Assembly (NCBI RefSeq): GCF_000143765.1
Contig: NZ_GL379776.1
Span: forward strand, 243,659 to 307,658
Length of the DNA: 64,000 nt
Reading direction: 5' to 3'
Source of the DNA: Sphingobacterium spiritivorum ATCC 33861
GTDB taxonomy: Bacteria; Bacteroidota; Bacteroidia; Sphingobacteriales; Sphingobacteriaceae
A program made the translations under genes and the position numbers. Positions within the stretch are counted from its first letter, which is position 1; each line of letters begins with the position of its first letter. The notes beneath the pieces were generated by a model. That model was not told the DNA's origin and did not search any database. It was given only the letters and a program-made list of their open reading frames with translations. This document shows, in pieces, positions 55,534 to 61,658 of this stretch.

Positions 55534-55950
55534 CTAATCCGGAGTTACTTCCCGCAGATTTTTGTCCTGATCGATTTCCCACACATTAAAGGTACCGTCA
55601 CCATCAAAATCCACTACAGCAGTAGCTTTAGCTATAAACGAATTTTGATCGGCTTTGACGATCTCAATCCGATAATTTGCTTTTCCGTCCTTACCGTCCG
55701 TACTTAGCTTTTCCTGAACAAATCCGAGTTCTTCCAGATTTCCACTGTATTTGGATTTTTCATAGAAATAGTTTTGTTGTAAGGTCTGCACATGCTGTAA
55801 TTGCATTTTGGCTTCCGTACTCTTCGCCTTTGTAATCAATGGCAATAAATTGGGCAATGCCAACAAGATCAAAATCCCTATAATTACCAATACAACAAGT
55901 ATCTCTGTCAGGGTATATGCTTTTAATCTACGCTGGTTAATAATCTTCAT
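55534..55950 (-). CDS. GspG/PilA-like major pseudopilin
   Basis: 138 residues. A short leader, then the type IV prepilin site A-YTLTEILVVLVIIGIL (cleavage after Ala11, Glu at +5), and a hydrophobic helix (about 12-33). The C-terminal part carries DFDGDGTFNVWEID, an EF-hand-like calcium motif as in GspG. Position -1 is Ala instead of the usual Gly. First gene of the secretion operon. Confidence 0.88.
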   Translation of the reverse strand: MKIINQRRLKAYTLTEILVVLVIIGILILLALPNLLPLITKAKSTEAKMQLQHVQTLQQNYFYEKSKYSGNLEELGFVQEKLSTDGKDGKANYRIEIVKADQNSFIAKATAVVDFDGDGTFNVWEIDQDKNLREVTPD

Positions 55951-56290
55951 AACGGTTATTTCAAAATTTAGACGAAAGGTAATAAAATATTCGGGTTCAA
56001 AAAAATAATCAATGCGATTAATTATGTTTCAAAACATTAGAAAGTAAGAAAAAAGATAAGCATAGCATACTCTCTAAATATACACATACCGCCATTAAGC
56101 CGGTCAGAAGCTAAAAATTTCACTAAAATTATATCCATTGAGCATAAATATCCATGAGGATTTGCATAAGATACAACCAAATGAATAAAAATATAAATTT
56201 TATTTCACATATATTTCTAAAATTTCAAATTATAAGGTATATTTACACATAAAAGAAAATAAGAATCACCAAACTAAATTACCAATCTAC
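55951..56290. other. Divergent intergenic region upstream of the secretion operon
   Basis: No gene seen. On the minus strand TACCTTTC preceded by TTTG is a near match to a Bacteroidota promoter for the pseudopilin operon; on the plus strand TATATTTA is a near match for the gene at 56291. Both weak. Confidence 0.4.
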
Positions 56291-57160
56291 ATGTACTGTA
56301 TCAGATTTATTATTTTACTATTATGTTTAGGCATTACAGCTCTCTCCAAAGCACAGGTATATAATGACATCGCACGCTACGCAATTTACGGAACACCTCA
56401 GTATGGAGTAAAAATCCAGACCAATATTCCGTTTACCGTCTCAGCAGATATGCCTACTATTAATCTGATTGGCTATAGCTATGGCGCAAAAGCCCCAATG
56501 AGTCTGCAGATCACTTTTTACATCTGGCATGATAACAATGTACTCTATTTTTATCAACCGGTAATTTCCTCTTCAGGAGCATATACGCCTAGAATCCTAT
56601 TAGCGAATGAAGGAGGAAAAGTAGTTATTTTTATTGATGATAAAGTATATTTTCAACGGTTCTATGTAAATGCCTTCTCCGGTTACAATCAACCTTCTTA
56701 TTATCAAGGATGGTCAATTATTGATGCACCCTTGACGGGTACAGATATTGCTGAATTTTCGTACACAAACAGGTTTAAAGGAGATATTTATCTTTCCGGT
56801 AATGGGATCTGGAACAGTCAGGGTAATGTGGGAATCGGAACGATTTCTCCACAGGAAAAACTCTCTGTCAACGGAAAAATAAGAGCCCATGAAATTAAAG
56901 TAGAAACCGCCAACTGGCCGGATTATGTATTCGCAAAGGACTACAAGCTTATGGAACTCGATGAACTGGCCGCGTATATCCGGGAAAAGGGCCACCTCCC
57001 AAAAATCCCCAAAGCCGAAGAAATAGAAAAAAATGGTGTCGCACTGGGGGAAATAAATCGAACACTGGTAGAAAAAGTAGAAGAACTGACACTCTATCTT
57101 ATAAAATATGCGGAAGAGGTAAAAGAACTGAAAAAAGAAATTCATGAACTGAAGAAGTAA
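56291..57160 (+). CDS. Secreted protein with tail-fibre-like beta stalk and C-terminal coiled coil
   Basis: 289 residues with a signal peptide (cleavage after LSKAQ). A beta-rich domain follows, then the tail-fibre-like motif GNVGIGTISPQEKLSVNGKI (about 175-200), then a segment ending in a coiled coil (about 250-289, LVEKVEELTLYLIKYAEEVKELKKEIHEL). Such proteins are common in Bacteroidota and are not themselves phage genes. Only plus-strand gene in the accessory region. Function unknown. Confidence 0.75.
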   Translation: MYCIRFIILLLCLGITALSKAQVYNDIARYAIYGTPQYGVKIQTNIPFTVSADMPTINLIGYSYGAKAPMSLQITFYIWHDNNVLYFYQPVISSSGAYTPRILLANEGGKVVIFIDDKVYFQRFYVNAFSGYNQPSYYQGWSIIDAPLTGTDIAEFSYTNRFKGDIYLSGNGIWNSQGNVGIGTISPQEKLSVNGKIRAHEIKVETANWPDYVFAKDYKLMELDELAAYIREKGHLPKIPKAEEIEKNGVALGEINRTLVEKVEELTLYLIKYAEEVKELKKEIHELKK

Positions 57161-57614
57161 GGATCGCAGTTCTACAATCAGAGAGTTTGTTAACAGATTT
57201 TGTCTGTGCGAAAAAGTGTTTCTAAATTTCACATCTGTAAGAGCGTAGAATATCTACCCTAATTGTGAAATTGAAGAAGCAAATCCTGCATCAGTTACAT
57301 TGTTTTACATAGAGCTTTCATAGCTTCAAGAAAGTGAGTTCCACACTATACCCCTGAATAATAAGAACGTCTTGTCAGCTTCATTTCAAAGGCAACCGAA
57401 TGCAAACGCAACTGTCGATATAACATTTTTTAAATTTAGGCTCGTAGGTAAATTTGTTTCTTCAACAATTTTTAAATCACCAGAAGAATAACTACAATCC
57501 CCAGTTCGTAGGCTGAACTCCCAAAAACATCAGTGATAAAAAACGAAAATAAAAAGTAAAAATAGAATGCCTATTATCCTTGCAGCCAAATTTTCTATTT
57601 TTTTTTAAACAAAC
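57161..57614. other. Non-coding spacer between convergent genes
   Basis: 454 bp with no plausible gene, RNA or terminator seen beyond a weak ACAGA/TCTGT hairpin. Confidence 0.5.
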
Positions 57615-57887
57615 TCATTTCGAATATTTATCTTCTGTTTCTTTATTTTCTTTAAACCGTTTATATAAATATTGGCAGGCATCATCTTCGTTTGTAAATG
57701 TTCTCATTGAATGTTTTTCTCCTCTCTCTTTGTAGTAAGTTTCATACTCTACTGTATAAATTCCTTTTTTAATAGTAAGAGATAGTTTCTCCTCGTCATT
57801 GGCAGAACCATAAAGTCCATGTAGATAATATCTATCTTCTGACACTCCCAATTCTTTAAGCTTAATATGCAATTCTTGTAATGTCAT
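57615..57887 (-). CDS. Small putative immunity protein for a TNT-like toxin
   Basis: 90 residues, cytosolic, no named family recognised. Sequence MTLQELHIKLKELGV...SMRTFTNEDDACQYLYKRF suggests an alpha/beta fold. It starts 11 bp after the stop of the TNT-like toxin tail (57899), the position of a cognate immunity gene. Role inferred from position. Confidence 0.6.
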   Translation of the reverse strand: MTLQELHIKLKELGVSEDRYYLHGLYGSANDEEKLSLTIKKGIYTVEYETYYKERGEKHSMRTFTNEDDACQYLYKRFKENKETEDKYSK

Positions 57888-57898
57888 TTCCCTAAGTT

Positions 57899-58050
57899 TT
57901 AAAATGGTGAAATAATTCCTCTTTTGATTAAAATATCAGCAACAAGAGACGATTGGAATTGAATACCAAATCCGGTTTGACCTCCAAACATTCTTGGTGA
58001 CGCCAATGACTTCTGAACTTCAAAAGGTTTTAAAACTTTAAATTGAGTTT
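57899..58050 (-). pseudogene. C-terminal tail of a TNT-like (DUF4237) NAD glycohydrolase toxin
   Basis: An open frame without an ATG, ending at 57899. It reads FKVLKPFEVQKSLASPRMFG, then GQTGFGIQFQSSLVADILIK, then RGIISPF-stop. This matches the end of TNT/DUF4237 toxins (typically 'KPL-V--G--APWFGQPGGG-QY'). The rest of the toxin is missing; an Rhs-core fragment is joined directly upstream at about 58050. Only the last ~50 residues remain, so no activity is expected. Confidence 0.7.
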
Positions 58051-58078
58051 AGGGAGATAATTCCTTCTGTTTCTCCTT

Positions 58079-58105
58079 GCCAACACTTGTCAGCCCACTG
58101 GCTGA
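58079..58105 (-). repeat. Palindromic element copy P1
   Basis: Minus strand: TCAGCC-AGTG-GGCTGA followed by CAAGTGTTGGC. Inserted in the YLYNGKEK region of Rhs fragment R1. Same site and almost the same sequence as P4 (58868-58894). Confidence 0.75.
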
Positions 58106-58152
58106 TAAAGACACTTATTATTTCCATATACAGGATTTGGCGATTTCTGTAA

Positions 58153-58168
58153 TCCGCCAGCTGGCGGA
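58153..58168. repeat. Palindromic element copy P2 (stem only)
   Basis: TCCGCCAGCTGGCGGA, a perfect 16-bp palindrome lacking the CARGTGTY tail. It turns YYP-FGLQKS into YYP-PAGGLQKS, net +6 bp, keeping frame. Confidence 0.65.
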
Positions 58169-58794
58169 TAGTAATCATCTCTTAGTAAAACCTCTACTGC
58201 ATTTGTATTCGGATTCCGGTATTGTAGCTCTGAGAACTTATATACGAACGAAATGCTCGAGCCAGAGGGGCGTTAATAATAATACCATGAATTACCAATT
58301 TCTTTTAATGAAGATTGATACTTCTCATTTGAAATAACTTTCCGATCTAGTACATAGACAACAACTGTCCAGTCTGACATATAACAGAGTTTTTTGTAAT
58401 TACAGTACCTACTGTTTTAGCTGTAGAAAGGAAATCCTTAATACTCTTCACTATATTAAATATATCTCTAGGATTTGCTTTCATCATTCCTGGCGAGGGA
58501 GCTATTCCAGTTATTGAGCTATACCCAAGAACTTTTCCTTGTCTATCATAGTGATATCCATCATAATTACCTCCATAAAATGTATACACTGCGTGTTACC
58601 AAAACCCCTGAACAGGCTCTCGTTTTGGAGCATCTTTAAATATATCAACTGGCTGTAAACGAACAGTATCAGCCGCAATACCATCAGGATCAATCATCAG
58701 GATAGGATTATTGACCCCGTAATTATAGGGAGATAAATCCTCAAACTCATCTGCCATCGGATCCACCACATTCCATCGTCCAATCACTGGATCA

Positions 58795-58818
58795 TCCGCC
58801 AATAGGCGGACAGGTGTC
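58795..58818 (+). repeat. Palindromic element copy P3
   Basis: Plus strand: TCCGCC-AATA-GGCGGA then CAGGTGTC. Replaces four bases (TCTA) of the Rhs sequence GCCAGAT-TCTA-TGATCC with 24 bases, net +20, so the frame breaks at GCC AGA TGA. Same sequence and site as P5. Confidence 0.8.
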
Positions 58819-58867
58819 ATCTGGCTCCATAATCTAACTGGCCACCTAACTCCTCCTGTTTCTCTTT

Positions 58868-58894
58868 GCCAACACTTGTCAGCCCGCTGGCTGA
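58868..58894 (-). repeat. Palindromic element copy P4
   Basis: Minus strand: TCAGCC-AGCG-GGCTGA then CAAGTGTTGGC. Inserted in the sequence for YLYNGKEK, net +20 relative to the intact gene at about 62520, giving a premature stop in the original frame. Confidence 0.8.
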
Positions 58895-59360
58895 TAAAGA
58901 TACTTATTATTTCCATATACAGAATTTGGGGATTTATGTAAGCCAAACGGATAGTAATCATCTCTTTGCAGGACCTCTACTGCATTTGTATTCGGGTTCC
59001 GGTAGATGGTGGCTCTGACATTGCCCAGGTGATCCGTCAGGTTGTATCGGTAGCTGTATGTGCCATTCGCATTCCGGTAGGCTACGCCTTCTGCTGTGTG
59101 GATCAACTCGATTACTCCGTTCTGGTATTCTATACCGCCTGCATAATCCCGCTGTCCCGTGGTGTTAGCTGTTTTACGAAGTTTAGTTCCCCCTGCATCA
59201 TACAGGTAGGTAATCGTATTTCCTGCTCCTCTCACCTGTTGTGGTAGATTCAGGTGATTGTAGCTCAGATTCATACCCATACGGTCCGTCCTGGCATTCA
59301 TAATTATAGATTATTATTAACACAAACAAGTACTAACATTTTACAATGCTGCTTGTACAA

Positions 59361-59846
59361 TTAAACTGAATCATTAGTATGGTACCAAAAATCTTCTGCA
59401 GAAAAACTCTTCTTGTTAAACCCTAAATCAAAGTCAATAAGATTAAAGTCACCATCTATTTTAAAAATATTTCTCGCCAAATTTGGTGCAGAAATTAATA
59501 CTGAATCATATTTATCAGATACCATATTTTTCACAACTGTAATAAATTTCTCATCTAAAAAAATTAATGGATATCCACGCCAAATATATGCTATAATATT
59601 ACTCTCATCCGAGAGAGTCATCCAATTATCTTCATCTTTCCAATAGGAAACACAAAATCTACTCTTTTCAAATAGCTCAACACATTCAAAAAAAAGTAAG
59701 TAAGACCACTCACTATTAATTTTCATAACAGACTCCAATTCATCTGTAATATTTATGTTAGCATTAGTTTTATTAATTTCCCTGAGCTCCATGAATTGTT
59801 CCTTAAGAATTTCTATATACATTGATAACGTTAGTTGGTTGTCCAT
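59361..59846 (-). CDS. Putative cytosolic immunity protein
   Basis: 161 residues, unrecognised, no signal peptide. Alternative start at 59822 (MYIEILKEQF). Its 5' end overlaps the 3' end of a decayed toxin (stop at 59803-59805), the position of a cognate immunity gene. Preserved although the toxin is broken. Confidence 0.6.
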   Translation of the reverse strand: MDNQLTLSMYIEILKEQFMELREINKTNANINITDELESVMKINSEWSYLLFFECVELFEKSRFCVSYWKDEDNWMTLSDESNIIAYIWRGYPLIFLDEKFITVVKNMVSDKYDSVLISAPNLARNIFKIDGDFNLIDFDLGFNKKSFSAEDFWYHTNDSV

Positions 59847-60300
59847 TTCCTAGTGTTCCTACATTAGTATTTGTAACCGTTACTTTGGCTTTATTTCCAA
59901 CCCATGACCCAAGCTCATCTGCCTTTTGTTTTGTGCTGCCTTTAAAACTGCTTGTTCAGGATCTAAAGTTGGATAAAATATGCTTTTACCTTGAACACCT
60001 CCCACAACATGTTTTTTCATAGCTTCTTTTGAAACTGTATAAACACCATCTGTCAGATTCCCTTTTGCATCTTTAACAATTTCTCTTGTAACAGCTTTTG
60101 TAGTTTCCTTAACAGTCTGCCCCGTTAAAGTAGTTCCAATTTTATATTGACTCAAAAAACCTGCTGTATATAACTCAGCTAAAGAGGTACTGAAATTTCC
60201 TAATGAAGCAATATAATTACCATCTGCAAGATTATTCCCACTTTCAGCCGCAGCACCAAGTATAGGTACATGATATGACCATGTTGGCCATCTAAAATTG
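59803..60300 (-). pseudogene. Decayed Rhs-type polymorphic toxin tip
   Basis: Recognisable toxin region in two frames: WSYHVPILGAAAESGNNLADG near 60230-60290, then YTVSKEAMKKHVVGG and IFYPTLDPEQAVLKAA to about 59940, then, after a one-base frameshift, KADELGSWVGNKAKVTVTNT to NVINVYRNS-stop at 59803. This resembles Bacteroidota toxins ending in a 'VYR' region, but truncated. A stop separates it from Rhs fragment R3. Confidence 0.7.
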
Positions 60301-60520
60301 TTTATTGTTCAATAAATATCGATTATGGGCCCCATTACACTTCTTGTAGTATCCGCAGCCATTCCGGTAGGATCTACCATCAAAATAGGGTTATTTAATC
60401 CATAATTAAATGGCGAAACTTTCTCAAATATATCCGCCAACGGATCCACCACATTCCACCGTCCAATCACAGGATCATCCGCCAATAGGCGGACAGGTGT
60501 CATCTGGCTTCGTAGTCATA
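60301..60520 (-). pseudogene. Rhs-core fragment R3
   Basis: Short fragment from the LDYGAR region to [20 protein letters not shown] and NNPILMVDPTGMAADT, ending at a stop near 60309. Carries palindromic element P5, identical to P3. Joined upstream at about 60518 to the end of a lipoprotein gene, i.e. a core fragment placed just behind a previous cassette. Confidence 0.75.
60478..60501 (+). repeat. Palindromic element copy P5
   Basis: Plus strand: TCCGCC-AATA-GGCGGA then CAGGTGTC, identical to P3 at the same site of another Rhs fragment. Confidence 0.8.
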
Positions 60521-60526
60521 ATCCCT

Positions 60527-61039
60527 TTACTCACCCCACATATTTCCATTCTTTATTATTATCTGACTATTAAAAGACGAATCCCTTTGAAAAGTAATAT
60601 TATAAGATGTAGGTATCACATATAATTTTTTGTAGGGATTTTTCAATGTATTAGGGCCAGCTCCAATTCCATTATGATAAAATTTGTTATTAAAGTCATT
60701 CTTTTTAAATTTAATAATATTAAGATTTTTTTTATTAATTTTTTCCACATAAGGATATTTAATATAAATATTATCTTTATTAATTGGATCAAACACAATG
60801 ATTAAAGGCACATCTTCTATATCGCACTTGATATAGTCTGTACTGTCTGACAATCGGCTAATACTATCCGTTTTTGAAAACATTACATAAAAATCTCCCT
60901 CCATTCTTTTTGATGTTGTTATATATAGATCAGCATCTGGTAAATAAAAAGAAAAATCATTACTTCTTTTCTTTTCCTCTTTTCTCTCACAAGAAGAAAA
61001 AAGAAGACTAACTATTGTAATAAGAAATATGGTTCGCAT
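60527..61039 (-). CDS. Lipoprotein, putative immunity protein
   Basis: 170 residues, lipobox near residue 17 (LLFSSCERK), Lys-rich. No family recognised. It begins 3 bp after the stop of an orphan toxin tail at 61043, so a role as envelope immunity for that toxin is likely (inferred from position). Confidence 0.65.
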   Translation of the reverse strand: MRTIFLITIVSLLFSSCERKEEKKRSNDFSFYLPDADLYITTSKRMEGDFYVMFSKTDSISRLSDSTDYIKCDIEDVPLIIVFDPINKDNIYIKYPYVEKINKKNLNIIKFKKNDFNNKFYHNGIGAGPNTLKNPYKKLYVIPTSYNITFQRDSSFNSQIIIKNGNMWGE

Positions 61040-61042
61040 GAT

Positions 61043-61332
61043 TTATTTTCTAAAATAGTTTATAGCTCCTGGTGCAGCCCTAATCCAACGATAGGGTAAG
61101 GCTCCTATTCCCCTTCTTGAATCCCTAATCCCTGTTTCCCAACCTAATCGTTGAGCATTTTGTGTACCAGCAGTTTCCACAGATGCTCCTCCCTTTTGTT
61201 TAGACTCCAATTTATCAAATGCTTTCCTTGCCCATCCCCACGATACGCCATGTAGTCCGGCGACATATCCTGCACCAATATTTCCAATATCTCTTGCCGA
61301 CGCGTAAACCTTTTTCTTTGAACTGATTTTTC
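61043..61332 (-). pseudogene. Orphan Rhs toxin C-terminal tail
   Basis: Open frame without a start, ending at 61043 and bounded upstream by a TGA near 61332. It reads KKVYASARDIGNIGAGYVAG, then LHGVSWGWARKAFDKLESKQ, and ends RAAPGAINYFRK-stop, the kind of tail found in Bacteroidota Rhs toxins ('RDIGN-AAGY-AG--G--W---R-AFD-LES-Q'). The toxin core is missing, while the lipoprotein that could be its immunity gene is intact. Confidence 0.65.
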
Positions 61333-61352
61333 AGATAAATGACAAAAGCCTA

Positions 61353-61652
61353 CTATTGCGGGCTTTGATTTTGTAACTTCTCTTCGGTTTCAATTATTTT
61401 TTGCTTCAACTCTTCTGCGGTATAAAAACCTTTAGGATATTTTATATGATCTTCTTCAAATTCAGAAAATCTATCCGAAACAGTGCTTAATTCCGAAAAT
61501 GCTTCCTTTTCAATAGCAGTAAGGGTATCAAGGTCAATTTCTAAATCATAAGAATAGTAAAATTCATCACAAAAAACTTTATCGCTAATATTACCTGATA
61601 AATACATATCCATTAACTGATATAATCTTCGTTTATCGCTCTTTTCAAACAT
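61353..61652 (-). CDS. Putative immunity protein for the adjacent Rhs toxin
   Basis: 99 residues, cytosolic and acidic (LYQLMDMYLSGNISDKVFCDEF), helical, resembling colicin-immunity-like helical bundles. It starts 6 bp after the stop of the Rhs gene at 61659, so it should be its cognate immunity protein. Confidence 0.65.
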   Translation of the reverse strand: MFEKSDKRRLYQLMDMYLSGNISDKVFCDEFYYSYDLEIDLDTLTAIEKEAFSELSTVSDRFSEFEEDHIKYPKGFYTAEELKQKIIETEEKLQNQSPQ

Positions 61653-61658
61653 AGGTTA

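Larger units (their letters stand above)
58051..58240 (-). pseudogene. Rhs-core fragment R1
   Basis: Homologous to the intact Rhs gene (around 62500-62650), covering the DHLGNVRAT-type region through the YLYNGKEKQE region. It carries palindromic elements at 58079-58105 (frame-breaking) and 58153-58168 (in frame). Joined at its 3' side to the TNT tail. Confidence 0.75.
58347..59298 (-). pseudogene. Rhs-core fragment R2 with a degenerate C-terminal toxin start
   Basis: Covers the Rhs core from the NLSYNHLNLPQQV stretch (59300) to the junction motif [12 protein letters not shown] (about 58745-58792) and a unique extension to 58347. Elements P3 and P4 break the frame, and an in-frame TAA at 58596-58598 (after PVQGFW) cuts the extension (which resumes VYTFYGGNYDGYHYDRQG). 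No intact product. Confidence 0.8.

Noticed and set aside
56291..57160. Phage tail fibre gene indicating a prophage
   Set aside because: The protein has a signal peptide and a GIGT-type stalk common in Bacteroidota secreted proteins; no capsid, portal, integrase or terminase gene is nearby.
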